Positions 8,276-17,824 of a stretch of DNA of 64,000 nucleotides are shown here, one piece after another. The DNA comes from UBA7803 sp040219135 (lineage in GTDB: Bacteria; Pseudomonadota; Gammaproteobacteria; Pseudomonadales; Azotimanducaceae). Under the pieces are notes generated by a model. The model saw nothing but the letters and a program-made list of their open reading frames with translations, made no database searches and was not told the origin of the DNA. A program made the position numbers and the translations under genes. Numbering within the stretch: position 1 is the first letter of the stretch; every line of letters begins with the position of its first letter. The stretch lies in the NCBI GenBank assembly GCA_040219135.1, contig JAVJTA010000015.1:411928-475927 (forward strand). The letters run 5' to 3'.

Positions 8276-9888
8276 CAGATCGACGCCGGACGGTCGCCAT
8301 TGCTGGAACTGGGTGACGCCACCGGCTCGAGGTGGTTGCTGCCGCTTTCGGTGGCGAAGGCTACGCCGAAGGCCTCGCCGGCGCTGCGGTCGTCGAGGCT
8401 GTCGACGTACCACCACTCGCCCTGGGCGCGCCGGTGATCGAGATCCAGCAGCAGGTAGCCGTGCTGGCGCAGGTTCACGTAGTGGATGTGGGGTCGATCG
8501 CGAACGATGGTGGCCTCCCGGGCGATGAGTTCCTCGGGGCTGCCGTCGGGACCGGGCGAGGTCACCGAGGTCGTCACCATCTCCACCGCCAGGGAGCCCC
8601 GGCCGCTGGCGCGGTCGTAGCCGGCGCCGAGCGGATCTCTTGAAACGTCCATGGCCCAGGCGGTGTGGATGTCGCCGGTGAGCACCACGGTGTCGTCGAT
8701 GCGTTCGGCCTCGAGCTGATCGAGGATCCGGCGGCGCGAATCCGGGTAGCCGTCCCACTGGTCGACGTTCAGCAGCAGCCCGTCTTCGGCGATGAGCTGA
8801 GCGAACATCAGCTGCTGGCCGAGCAGCCGCCAGCGGCTGCCGAGGCGTACCGAAGCGCGCAGCTCCTCGGCCAGCCAGGCCTGCTGATCGAGTCCGAGGA
8901 TGGTGCGCGCCGGATCGTTCAGGCCGGCCTGGTCGCTGCGGTCTTCGAGCTGACGGGTACGCCCGTGCAGGCGGGTGTCGAGCATGATCACGTGGGCGAG
9001 ATCGCCGAGCCGGAAGCTGCGGTAGATGTGCGCACCGGCGGCGCCCGGCTGCTCACGGATCGGCAGCCATTCGTGATAGGCGCGCACGGCCGCGGCGCGC
9101 CGATCCGTCCAGCTGCCTTCGCCCAGTTCCGGGTTGTGATTCTCGGCGCCGTCGCGCCAGGAATTGTTGGCGCTCTCGTGGTCGTCCCAGACACAGATCC
9201 AGGGATGCTGGCGGTGCGCCTCCTGGAGGTCCGGGTCGCGCTTGTACTGGGCGTGGCGGATCCGGTAGTCGGCGAGGGTGACTACTTCCCTTGGCGGCTC
9301 GTGAACCCGTCCCAGGGCGGAGCCGTCGCCGTAGACTTTCGGTGCGTACTCGTAGAAGTAGTCGCCCAGGTGCAGCACCAGATCCACATCGCCGCGGGCG
9401 GCGATGTGGCGGTAGGCGCTGAAATAGCCGAACGGCAGGTTTGAGCAGCTCGCCACGGCGATGCGCGTGCGGCTGACCACCCCGTCCGGCAGGGTCCGGG
9501 TGCGGCCGGTCGGACTCGCTGCGCCGGCCGCATTGAAACGGTAGTAGTAGGTTCGCGCCGGTTCCAGCCCCATCGCGTCCACCTTTACGGTGTGATCGCG
9601 GACCGGCAGCGCGGTGACGACGCCCTGGTCGACGATGCGGCGGAAGTCCGGGTCGCTGGCGATCTCCCAGCGAACCGGGACCGGACCGGACGACGCCACC
9701 GTGACCCGCGTCCACAGAATCACCCGGTCGGAGAGCGGATCACCGCTGGCAATCCCGTGCTGAAACGGCGCGCCATTGTCTGATTCCGCGGTCGTTGCCG
9801 CTGTGGTCATGGGACGTGCGGCGCAGCCTGCCGTCGCCGCGCTGGCGGCGACCGAGGCGGCGGTGACGAAGCGGCGACGTGTGACCAT
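8275..9888 (-). CDS. PhoD-type alkaline phosphatase/phosphodiesterase, Tat-exported
   Basis: A 537-residue metallophosphatase of the PhoD family, expected to release phosphate from phosphoesters outside the inner membrane. The N-terminus is a twin-arginine signal (TRRRFVTAAS) ending in a lipobox-like TAGC. Then come FQHGIASGDPLSDRVILWTRV, the PhoD N-terminal domain, the metal-binding motifs LHLGDYFYEY and VWDDHESANN, and VLTGDIHTAWA near the C-terminus. The start at 9888 is chosen for the Tat motif and a GGGGAAG ribosome site; longer readings lack a leader. It is divergent from an AraC regulator that may control it. Confidence 0.88.
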   Translation of the reverse strand: MVTRRRFVTAASVAASAATAGCAARPMTTAATTAESDNGAPFQHGIASGDPLSDRVILWTRVTVASSGPVPVRWEIASDPDFRRIVDQGVVTALPVRDHTVKVDAMGLEPARTYYYRFNAAGAASPTGRTRTLPDGVVSRTRIAVASCSNLPFGYFSAYRHIAARGDVDLVLHLGDYFYEYAPKVYGDGSALGRVHEPPREVVTLADYRIRHAQYKRDPDLQEAHRQHPWICVWDDHESANNSWRDGAENHNPELGEGSWTDRRAAAVRAYHEWLPIREQPGAAGAHIYRSFRLGDLAHVIMLDTRLHGRTRQLEDRSDQAGLNDPARTILGLDQQAWLAEELRASVRLGSRWRLLGQQLMFAQLIAEDGLLLNVDQWDGYPDSRRRILDQLEAERIDDTVVLTGDIHTAWAMDVSRDPLGAGYDRASGRGSLAVEMVTTSVTSPGPDGSPEELIAREATIVRDRPHIHYVNLRQHGYLLLDLDHRRAQGEWWYVDSLDDRSAGEAFGVAFATESGSNHLEPVASPSSSNGDRPASI

Positions 9889-10053
9889 GATTTCTTCCCC
9901 GGACAGTGCGGTGCGAGCCGACATGCTGCCGCGGAGTATGGCCGGATCCGCAGACATTTGCCTCAGGATCGATGTCGATCGACTGCGCGCGTTTCCGCCG
10001 ATGCCCCCTGTCGTCGGCTTGTGAGCCGCGGTCCGGCCACCTACGATCCATTC

Positions 10054-10857
10054 ATGAGCTATTGCGCGTGTCTGCCGCAACCGGCGCTTCGCCGCTTGGT
10101 CAAGTGCTACTGGCACTTGGACGACCCCGCGGCAGAAGGCGGCAATCATACCGTGCTGCCGGACGGCTGCATGGAGATCATCGTTCACTTCGGCGCGCTG
10201 CCGCGAATGACCAGCGACGGCAGGGTTCCCGTCAGCGCACAGAGGGCGTTCGTCGGCGGTCAGATCAGCCGGGCCATCGGCCTCGAGCCGACCGGACGGA
10301 TCGGCATGGTCGGGGTGCGGCTCTGGCCCTGGGGCGGCGGACCGCTCCTCGGCATCGCGATGCAGGAGATCGCCAGCGAGAGCGTGAACCTGGCCGACAT
10401 CGCGGGCCATGGCGCTGCCGACCTGCCGGGCCGGCTCGCAGCTGCGACGGACGCCGAACAGCGTTTTCGTATCGTCGACCGGTTCATGCTGGTCCTCGGT
10501 CGCCGGGCCGCGGGAGTGAATCCGCTGGCAGCAGCGGCCATCCGACAGCTCGACCGGACGCACGGATCGGTGAGTGTCGCCGGACTGGTTGCGGAGCTGG
10601 GGGTCAGCGAGCGGCACCTGAACCGGATCCTTCAGCACAACGTAGGGCTGTCGGCGAAGTCCTACGCACGAATCCGCCGGTTCCAGAGCTGCATCGGCGC
10701 GATCCGTCGGGGCGACGTCACCTCGCTCGCGGATGCCGCCCACCATGCCGGATACACCGATCAGGCACACCTCAGCCACGACCTCAAGAAGCTCTGCGGG
10801 CTGACCCCGCGAGCGCTGCTTCAGGAGCAGCGGCTGCTGGTCGAGCCCGGCGGCTGA
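10054..10857 (+). CDS. AraC-family transcriptional regulator
   Basis: A 267-residue regulator. The N-terminal half (YWHLDDPA, VLPDGCMEIIVHFG) is the DUF6597-type domain common in AraC proteins with small-molecule binding domains. The C-terminal half carries two helix-turn-helix units: VAGLVAELGVSERHLNRI and LADAAHHAGYTDQAHLSHDLKKLCGLTPRA cut into the usual two-helix pattern. The gene is divergent from the PhoD-type gene and directly precedes a secreted VOC protein; either could be its target. The ATG at 10054 was chosen as the first codon aligning with the family start. Confidence 0.87.
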   Translation: MSYCACLPQPALRRLVKCYWHLDDPAAEGGNHTVLPDGCMEIIVHFGALPRMTSDGRVPVSAQRAFVGGQISRAIGLEPTGRIGMVGVRLWPWGGGPLLGIAMQEIASESVNLADIAGHGAADLPGRLAAATDAEQRFRIVDRFMLVLGRRAAGVNPLAAAAIRQLDRTHGSVSVAGLVAELGVSERHLNRILQHNVGLSAKSYARIRRFQSCIGAIRRGDVTSLADAAHHAGYTDQAHLSHDLKKLCGLTPRALLQEQRLLVEPGG

Positions 10858-10935
10858 CCCCGTCCGATTCTTACAATTCGGCCGGCCCATGCGCGGGTAG
10901 ACTCGATGCCGGGTCACACACTCGGAGACCAAACA

Positions 10936-11391
10936 ATGTCACTTCAGCGTATCGTCGGTGGTCTGGTCCTGGTCCTGGTTCTGGTCACGCTTCTCGCGGC
11001 TCCCGGCATGGCGGAGTCCGAACGGGCGGCCACCCCGACCTATCTGTCCACCGTCATCATCTACACGCCCGACATGCATGCGCTGGCTGCGTTCTACCAG
11101 GAGGCGCTGGAACTCGGCGACCCCGATACGGAGCTCGAGAACCACATCGGATTCTGGCTGGGGCAGAACTATCTGGGCTTCGAGCCCGTGGCGCACACCG
11201 CACAGAATCCCGGTGGACCCACCGTATGGTTCGGGGTGGCCAGTGCCGAAGCGACTCTCGCCAGGTTGGTCGGCGCGGGCGCACGCCAGGAGCAGCCGCC
11301 CACCCGACAGGATTGGGGGGATGTACATGCCGCTGCGCGGGATCCGGACGGCAACCTCGTGGGCCTGATTCAGCGCGCAGAGGGCAAATGA
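10936..11391 (+). CDS. Exported VOC (glyoxalase/bleomycin-resistance fold) protein
   Basis: A 151-residue single VOC module: STVIIYTPDMHALAAFYQ at the start, WFGVASAEATLARLV in the middle and AARDPDGNLVGLIQ at the end. Unusually, it is preceded by a hydrophobic leader (about residues 5-28 ending in APGMAESE), which predicts export; most VOC proteins are cytoplasmic. A GGAGA lies eight bases before the ATG at 10936. It follows the AraC gene on the same strand. Ligand or reaction cannot be inferred. Confidence 0.75.
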   Translation: MSLQRIVGGLVLVLVLVTLLAAPGMAESERAATPTYLSTVIIYTPDMHALAAFYQEALELGDPDTELENHIGFWLGQNYLGFEPVAHTAQNPGGPTVWFGVASAEATLARLVGAGARQEQPPTRQDWGDVHAAARDPDGNLVGLIQRAEGK

Positions 11392-11444
11392 GCGGCTGCG
11401 AGAGTGCCGGGCTCAAGCGACCCGGGCAGCTTCGTCGAGGACGG

Positions 11445-14400
11445 CTAGGTTCCCTGGGGATCGGCGGCGGGCGCCGCGCCGAAACGCGATTCGAATTCCG
11501 TTAGATGCTCGAGAAGCGTCGGATCATTCGGTTCCAGCGAGGCCCGCTCGACGTCGAGCGCCTCGCTGAACAGGTCCCGCGCGCGGCCAAAACGACCGGT
11601 AGCGTCGAGATGACGGGCGAAGTCGACCATGACGCTGGCCACGCTGAGGTTGTTGTGCCCGCCGCTGCGCGCGAGAACGGCGATGGCTCGGGTGAAGGCC
11701 GCATCCCTTTCGGCGTCGGATAGCGACGCGCCGGTCAATGCGGCAATGCGCCCGAGTGCGATTCCCAGATCCCAGGCTTCCGGGTTCAGCTTCTCGGCGA
11801 TCTCGATGGTCTGCCGGTAGTGGCGTTCCGCCATTGTGGCGTTCCCGAGTATCTCGTAGCTCCCGCCCAGCCCTACATGGATCGGCAGCGTGTAGGAGCT
11901 GGCGTCGCCGGCGCTGGCATGGATCTGCTGCAGCGAGGCGTCGAACAGCTCGATCGCGCGCTTCGGCTGACCCGCCTCGAGGAGCGTTCTGGCGAGGTTG
12001 CCCCGCACGACGGCGACATTGAGATGGTTGGGCCCGAGGGCGCCGGTGAAGTTGTCGATCGCCTCCTCGTACAGCTCGGTCGCTTCGGCGTAGTTGCCCT
12101 GCTCCCGAACTACCCAGGCGAGGTTGTTCAGCGAGTAGCCGATTTCGGGGTGACCGGATTCGAACCAGGCGCGCTTCAGATCCAGCGCTTGCTCGTGCAG
12201 CGCCCGGGCGCGAGGCAGATCTCCGAGCACCTGATACGCGGCAGCCAGATTGGCCAGCGCGCGTGCGCGAAGGCCGTTGGCATTGGCGTCGGTGCTGACC
12301 TCGACCGCTTTCAGCAGGGCATCGCGGGACTCCCGGTAGCGATCGGCGTTCATCAGCACGTAGCCGAGATTGTTGTAAGCGTTGGCCAGGTCGGTGACGC
12401 CGACTTCCGGGTGAGATTCCTGGATGTCGATGGCTTCCTGCTGGACTCGTATCGCCTCGTCGTAGCGGTCGAGGCTCGCCAGGGTGATGGAGAGAAGATT
12501 CATGGCCAGGGCTCGCGCGAGCGAACCGGGACCGTCTGCCGTGCTCCAGATGTCGATCGACTCGCGCAGCTGTGCTTCCGCGGTCTCGAATCGCCCCTGC
12601 TGCTCGGCAACGAATGCCAGGGCATGGAGACTTTCCGCCACGTCCGGATGCCGATCGCCCAGCAGCTCCCGGCGGTTGGCCAGGGCGCGCTCGAGCAACG
12701 GACGCGCCTGATCCGAGAGCCCCAGGCCCTGGTACACCGAACCTATGGCGTGGACGAAGTTCGCCTGAACGCGGGGCTGATCGGCGAGTGCGGCCATTGC
12801 CCGGTCGGCGCCCAGATCGAGCGCCTGGCGCACGGTGATTTCTCCGCCCGGTGCCCGCGCCACGGCCCAGGGGTCGGCGACCTGGAACAGTTCGACGAGA
12901 AACTCCGTCGTCGCGGCAGCCGTACTGGCCTCGGTGCGCGCGATCTGGCGCTGTTCGATGGCGACGCCGGCTCCGATTGCTGCAGCGATGGTGAGGAGCA
13001 CCAGGGCACCCACCAGGCTCATCCGAATGGAGCGGCTGCGTCGTGTTCTTCGGTCCGAGGCGGCGATGTAGGTGCGTTCCTCGGGGGTCAGGTCGATCCC
13101 TCTGCGCTGCAACAGGTGCGCTTCTTCGAGGGGCTTTCCTTCCGGCAACAGCAGGTCGGGCGTCGGATCCGCCCGCCAACGCTCCAGGGCGTCCGTCAGT
13201 CGTGCGTGTAGCTGCAGATTTTCCTCGTTGGCGGCGAGCCACCGACGGATCCGCGGCCAGTGCTCGATGAGCGATTCGTGCGCGATTCTGACCACGCCCC
13301 GCTCTTGGTCGTCCAGTTCGGTAACGAACAGTCGCGCGTTCACGAAGGCATCGACGAGGGAGCGTGCTTCGGGCTGCAGTTCGTCGACGCGGGCCCGCCT
13401 CCGCGTGCCACCCTGCTTGCCGTCGCGCTGTGCCACCAGATGATCCAGAGTTCGCTGGAACTGAGCCTTGGCATCTGCCGGTAGCCCGTCGAAGACGTGC
13501 TCGGCGCGCCTGGCGATGGAACCCTCGACGCCGCCGATCTCGGCGTACGCAGCGAAGGTCAGGCGGCCGTCGGGGGAGCGGCGCTGGTAGAGCTCTTCGA
13601 GGGTGAACTCGAGCAACGGCAGCATGTCCGGGTTGGCGCACGCATGGTCGCGCAGCACGTCGTCCAGGCGCGCACCGGTCGTCGGGTTCTCCTCGAATTC
13701 CAGCCCGGCAGCCTGGGCAGGCAGACGGATCATCTGGGAGATTTCGTCCGGGGTCGGCGGGGCGAGGTCGTACTGGCCCAGACCCTCCTTCAGCGTCATG
13801 AGCTCGGGTACGGCCTCGCACCGCGGGTAGAAATCGCTGCGCAGGGTGGCGATTACCCACACGGCGCCGCTGGTCGCGAGCGCGGTCAGTGCCCGCACGA
13901 ATGCTCGGGCGTCTTCTATCGACTGGCCATGAGTGAACAGTTCTTCGAGCTGGTCGACCACCAGCACCAGCCGTGCGCGTCCACCGTCCAGCGTGTGTTT
14001 CAGGAGTGGAACGATTCCCTCTGGCATCGCAAGAAGCTGATCGGCAAGCGCTTCCGGGTTTAGGGTTTCGGCAATGCCCGGCAGGGCTTGCGGCGTGAGC
14101 AGAGCGCGGGACAGGGAGGCAATCGGGTCGGAAGCGGCGTCCGATGGCGACAGGACCGCTCGGGCCCACCGGTTGATACCGGGCACCACGCCGGGCCGTG
14201 TCAGCATGGACAGCAGACCCGCTCGAACGAGCGATGACTTGCCGACGCCGCTCATGCCCAGAATCAACACGAAGGCACGACCGGATTCCGCCTGGTGCCC
14301 CAGCGCACTCAGCACCTCGGTGATGGCCCGAGTGCGGCCGAAGAAGACGGGGGCGTGCTCGAACTCGAAGGCGCTCAGGCCGCGGAACGGCGAGCCGCGT

Positions 14401-15017
14401 TGCCACGCGGCGGCCCGCCGCGACGGTGGCGAAGACGTCTCCACCCGCTTTCCGAGGAGCTTTCGCAGGTGCGACTCGAGCAACTCCTCGAACCGCTCCG
14501 GGGTGTCGAAACGATGGTAGGCATGATCGGCCGCGGCCCCGTCGCCGGAAAACCATTTCTCGACGAAACGGTCCAGAGCGCGCTTCTGCTCGATCTCGGC
14601 GAGCAGTCGGTCCTCGTCGTCCAGCACGACGGTGGCTGGCGAGGTCTTCCTGTAGACCAGAATCTCCGGGCGCCCTCCGGCCCGTTGCGCTGCGAGTGCC
14701 GTCTCGAACTCGTACTCGGTTCCTGAGGCGAAGCGGGTTCCGTCGGGGCGCGTGAACATGTCCGGGAGAGCGCTGCCGAGGCGCGACCACAGCACGGCGA
14801 TGAAGACGTCGCAATCGGCCGGCGAGGGGATCTGACTCTGGAAATCGGCCGTGGCAAGCAACGGCTCGTACTCCCAGAACACCATCTCCAGCGCGAAGTG
14901 GCCGGCGAACTCCCCCTGCAGCCGGTCGACGACGCCCCGCGAGACGACGCGCTCGACGGCCACGTCCGCGGGGGACGAGATGAACACGCGGACGGTCCTC
15001 ATGGGCCTGACGCTCAC
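11445..15017 (-). CDS. STAND NTPase: DUF4062-like N-terminus, nSTAND1 core, membrane segment, TPR array
   Basis: A 1190-residue multidomain protein. Residues 8-190 resemble the DUF4062/TIR-like domain (VRVFISSPADV at 9-19, VFIAVLWSRLG at 71-81). Residues 208-600 form an nSTAND1-type NTPase (GSPFRGLSAFE, Walker A GMSGVGKSS at 254-262, Walker B LVLVVDQLEE at 350-359, IAHESLIEHWP near 578). A membrane helix lies at 667-686. The rest, about 740-1170, is a long TPR array with repeated alpha-helical pairs. STAND proteins are signal-activated switches in defence, cell death or regulation; which applies here is unknown. It stands alone, convergent with the VOC gene. Confidence 0.82.
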   Translation of the reverse strand: MSVRPMRTVRVFISSPADVAVERVVSRGVVDRLQGEFAGHFALEMVFWEYEPLLATADFQSQIPSPADCDVFIAVLWSRLGSALPDMFTRPDGTRFASGTEYEFETALAAQRAGGRPEILVYRKTSPATVVLDDEDRLLAEIEQKRALDRFVEKWFSGDGAAADHAYHRFDTPERFEELLESHLRKLLGKRVETSSPPSRRAAAWQRGSPFRGLSAFEFEHAPVFFGRTRAITEVLSALGHQAESGRAFVLILGMSGVGKSSLVRAGLLSMLTRPGVVPGINRWARAVLSPSDAASDPIASLSRALLTPQALPGIAETLNPEALADQLLAMPEGIVPLLKHTLDGGRARLVLVVDQLEELFTHGQSIEDARAFVRALTALATSGAVWVIATLRSDFYPRCEAVPELMTLKEGLGQYDLAPPTPDEISQMIRLPAQAAGLEFEENPTTGARLDDVLRDHACANPDMLPLLEFTLEELYQRRSPDGRLTFAAYAEIGGVEGSIARRAEHVFDGLPADAKAQFQRTLDHLVAQRDGKQGGTRRRARVDELQPEARSLVDAFVNARLFVTELDDQERGVVRIAHESLIEHWPRIRRWLAANEENLQLHARLTDALERWRADPTPDLLLPEGKPLEEAHLLQRRGIDLTPEERTYIAASDRRTRRSRSIRMSLVGALVLLTIAAAIGAGVAIEQRQIARTEASTAAATTEFLVELFQVADPWAVARAPGGEITVRQALDLGADRAMAALADQPRVQANFVHAIGSVYQGLGLSDQARPLLERALANRRELLGDRHPDVAESLHALAFVAEQQGRFETAEAQLRESIDIWSTADGPGSLARALAMNLLSITLASLDRYDEAIRVQQEAIDIQESHPEVGVTDLANAYNNLGYVLMNADRYRESRDALLKAVEVSTDANANGLRARALANLAAAYQVLGDLPRARALHEQALDLKRAWFESGHPEIGYSLNNLAWVVREQGNYAEATELYEEAIDNFTGALGPNHLNVAVVRGNLARTLLEAGQPKRAIELFDASLQQIHASAGDASSYTLPIHVGLGGSYEILGNATMAERHYRQTIEIAEKLNPEAWDLGIALGRIAALTGASLSDAERDAAFTRAIAVLARSGGHNNLSVASVMVDFARHLDATGRFGRARDLFSEALDVERASLEPNDPTLLEHLTEFESRFGAAPAADPQGT

Positions 15018-15121
15018 TGAGGGCCGTTCAGGATAGCGCGATTGGTGGGACGTCAGAAGCGGTAGCCTGCACGGCAGCCGTTTGCCGCTGCAAGCGCTTC
15101 AGAGCGATCTGTCGAGGAGGG

Positions 15122-15292
15122 TCAGCGGGAGCGCAGCAGCTCCCACACTCCCAGCGCCGCGAGACCGCCGATCACGCCGCTGAAGTAGCTCGGAATCCGG
15201 CTATCGAATGCCCACAGCCAGAGCATGCCGACCGCCATGCTGGAGACCAGCATGGCGATGACGGTGATGCCGAGACGTCGGGTGAGCTTCAT
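15122..15292 (-). CDS. Small two-helix membrane protein
   Basis: A 56-residue open frame with two hydrophobic segments (about residues 8-26 and 37-51) separated by the short polar stretch FDSRIP. The start ATG at 15292 lies 27 bases past the stop of the OmpA-like gene on the same strand, so it may be part of that transcript. The ribosome site is weak. I do not recognise a family. The support is the membrane-protein composition and gene-like spacing, so confidence is moderate. Confidence 0.5.
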   Translation of the reverse strand: MKLTRRLGITVIAMLVSSMAVGMLWLWAFDSRIPSYFSGVIGGLAALGVWELLRSR

Positions 15293-15319
15293 CCCGGTCT
15301 TTCGACCCCGCGCCGCCGG

Positions 15320-16774
15320 CTACTGGCTCGCAAGCGCCTGGGACAGGCGCTCGATGTTCGGGGTGATGAGCAGGTCGATGCGCCGGTTGCGCTGGCGACC
15401 CTCCGGAGTCTCGTTGTTCGACAGCGGCACGGTCTCGCCGTAGCCCACGGCCGTGATCTCGGTCTTGCCGAGGTCGGTCATGTTTGCCATGAGGTAGGTC
15501 TGCACCGCATCGGCTCGCTGTCTCGACAGCTCCAGGTTGGTTGCGTCGGCGCCGAAGGAATCGGTGTGTCCCTGAATCTCCACCAGACTGTCGGGGAACA
15601 GGTCCACGGCGGTCTGGATCTTGCGCAGCAGGGTGAAGTACTGGGGCTTTATCACCGGACTGCCGCTGTCGAAATTGAGGCTCATGCGTACGATGACGTC
15701 GTCGCCCTTGCGCAGGACCACCGCTTCGTCGCGGGTAAACACCGCGGCGAGCTGGGCGAATCGCTGCTCGATCTGCTCCTGCAGTCGGCGCTGCTGCGAC
15801 GCCTCGCCGAGCCGGGACTCGAGGCTCGTGACCTCGCTCTCGAGGAACGCGACCCGCTCGTCGCGCTGGAACAGGCGCTGCTGGTCTGCCTCGAGGCTGT
15901 CGATGGCGTTGACGATGGCGGTCGTGGTGCTGTCGTAGCCGCTGTCTAGTTCGGCCACCAGATCCAGCTCGCCGGCGACCCGGGTGAGCGGCTGTTCGGC
16001 CTCGAGCAGCAGATCCTCGGCGCTGAGGTTGCGACCCATGGCCCGGATGCGCTCGGCCAGATACATGGCGTGGCGCGCTTCGTAGTTGGCCTCGCGGGCA
16101 AGCGATCGCGGGTAGTCGGTATCGTAGCGATCGGTGCGCAGGCGGTTCTCGGCGTCGGCGAGAAGACTCTCCGCCCGGTCAAGCGTTTTCGGCGCGTAGC
16201 GCTTCACCCGCTGCTTCTTCGCCTGGGCAATGAGTTCCCGGGCGCCGCTCAGGTAGTTGGCTTCGATGGCGGCCAGCTCGGCGGTGCGGTAGAGCTCGCG
16301 GGCATCCTCGGCAATGCGCTGGGCGCGGTTGATGTTGCCGGCTTCGAGGCGCCGTGCGGCGTCGGCGAACTCGACTTCGGCGGCGCGCCACTGTTCGCTC
16401 GCGAACTGGGCGGAGTCCGCCACTTCCGCGTCGTTGCGGGCGGCGATCGTTTCACCCAGGGTCACCTGGGCGAGCGTCGTGTGCTTGGAGGCTTTGGCGA
16501 AATTCGCCGCCGCCTCGGCCAGGTCGCCGCGGATGTCCTCGAGGTTGCCGCCGCGGGCCAGCGCCTGCTCGGCGTCGCGATAATGGCGCGCTCCCAGGGC
16601 GTAGCTGGTGGGGGCGAGTATGTTGGCATTGGCGGCGTTGGCTTCGGCCAGCGCCTGATCCGCAGCGCCGAACAGCTGAGCGCGAAGCGTCGCGTCTTCG
16701 GCGGCGCCAGCCACGGATACCAGCAGAGTCATGACCACGCCGGCGATCCAGCGGGCCTGGACACGATTTAGCAT
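15320..16774 (-). CDS. OmpA-family envelope protein with helical N-terminal domain
   Basis: A 484-residue exported protein. Signal peptide (VVMTLLVSVAGAAED), a long alpha-helical region rich in Ala, Glu and Arg from about 30 to 340 with DUF4398-like repeats (ANANILAPTSYALGARHYRDA), a coiled-coil segment around 290-340, then an OmpA C-terminal peptidoglycan-binding domain. The domain has SLNFDSGSPVIKP, EIQGHTDSFG, LSRQRADAVQTYL and ETPEGRQRNRRIDLLI. It probably links the envelope to peptidoglycan. The small membrane protein downstream may accompany it. Divergent from the DUF72 gene. Confidence 0.87.
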   Translation of the reverse strand: MLNRVQARWIAGVVMTLLVSVAGAAEDATLRAQLFGAADQALAEANAANANILAPTSYALGARHYRDAEQALARGGNLEDIRGDLAEAAANFAKASKHTTLAQVTLGETIAARNDAEVADSAQFASEQWRAAEVEFADAARRLEAGNINRAQRIAEDARELYRTAELAAIEANYLSGARELIAQAKKQRVKRYAPKTLDRAESLLADAENRLRTDRYDTDYPRSLAREANYEARHAMYLAERIRAMGRNLSAEDLLLEAEQPLTRVAGELDLVAELDSGYDSTTTAIVNAIDSLEADQQRLFQRDERVAFLESEVTSLESRLGEASQQRRLQEQIEQRFAQLAAVFTRDEAVVLRKGDDVIVRMSLNFDSGSPVIKPQYFTLLRKIQTAVDLFPDSLVEIQGHTDSFGADATNLELSRQRADAVQTYLMANMTDLGKTEITAVGYGETVPLSNNETPEGRQRNRRIDLLITPNIERLSQALASQ

Positions 16775-16891
16775 TGAACGTCCTCAGGTGGGTCTTAAAG
16801 GCGGCGCGCATCATGCGCGAGCCGTGTCGCGTTCACAATAGGGGATTTCCGGCACCGCCCGGTCGAATCGCCGGAGGCAGAAGAAACTGCT

Positions 16892-17740
16892 ATGGTCGGC
16901 GCCATGTCTCCCAGGCTCCGAATCGGCCTGCCCGCCTGGGCGTTTTCCGGCTGGCGCGGTCGCTATTTCGAAGACACTCCGTCGCCGCTCGCGAGCTACG
17001 CGCGGGTGTTCAACGCGGTGGAGGGCAACACAACGTTCTACCGCATACCCGACCGGAACACCGTCAGCCAGTGGCAGCGCGCCACCGACGGGCGGCCGTT
17101 CGAGTTCTGCTTCAAGCTGCCCCGGGCGGTAACCCACGACGCCCGTCCGGATCTCGGGGAACTGGCTGCGTTTCTCGATGCCGTCGGCCCGCTCGGGGAC
17201 CGGCTGGGGCCGCTGCTGCTGCAGTTCCCGGCGGCCGTGGGGCCGGAGGAACTCGGCCGCTTCGAGTGCGTGTTCTCGACGGTGTGCGACCGCCATCGCG
17301 CCGTGCTCGAAGTGCGTCACGATGCTTTCTACAGCGACCCCGACCGCATCGAACCGCTGCTCGAGCGCTTCCGCCTCGGTCGGGTGGTGCTGGACACCCG
17401 CGCTCTGTACGCAGGCGATCCGGATCATCCGGACGTGCGTGCGGCCCGCCACGAAAAGCCCGATCTGCCGGTGCAGCCCCAGGCGCGCAGCGGGCTGGTG
17501 TTCGTGCGCCTGGTGCTGCACCCGGATTTCTCCGGCAACGACGAACGCCTGCGGGAGTGGGCCGAACGTGCCGCCGGCTACCTGGCCGACGACCAGCGCG
17601 TGTATCTGATGGTGCACTGTCCGAACAACCTGTATTGCCCGGACCTTGCGGCGACGCTGCACGGCCACCTGCGGGCCCGGGTGCCGGACCTCGAGCCGCT
17701 GCCGTCCTGGCCGGTGCCGCAGCAGGCGCGGCTGATCTGA
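16892..17740 (+). CDS. DUF72 (YecE-like) protein
   Basis: A 282-residue TIM-barrel-type protein of unknown function. It shows the DUF72 marks: an N-terminal IGLPAWAFSGWRGRYF, the VEGNTTFYRIP segment, FCFKLPRAVTHD, LLLQFPAAVG, LEVRHDAFY and a C-terminal YLMVHCPNNLY. Length matches the family. Two possible starts exist, at 16892 and 16904; the first has GAAGAAA about eight bases upstream. The neighbours (OmpA-like, MFS) give no functional hint. Confidence 0.88.
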   Translation: MVGAMSPRLRIGLPAWAFSGWRGRYFEDTPSPLASYARVFNAVEGNTTFYRIPDRNTVSQWQRATDGRPFEFCFKLPRAVTHDARPDLGELAAFLDAVGPLGDRLGPLLLQFPAAVGPEELGRFECVFSTVCDRHRAVLEVRHDAFYSDPDRIEPLLERFRLGRVVLDTRALYAGDPDHPDVRAARHEKPDLPVQPQARSGLVFVRLVLHPDFSGNDERLREWAERAAGYLADDQRVYLMVHCPNNLYCPDLAATLHGHLRARVPDLEPLPSWPVPQQARLI

Positions 17741-17824
17741 AGCGTCCCGGGCCGCGAGCCGGCGCGATGGGATAAACTGATCGTCGCGCGGGCGCAGGCG
17801 ATGAGAACGAGAAGGGGAAGGGAG

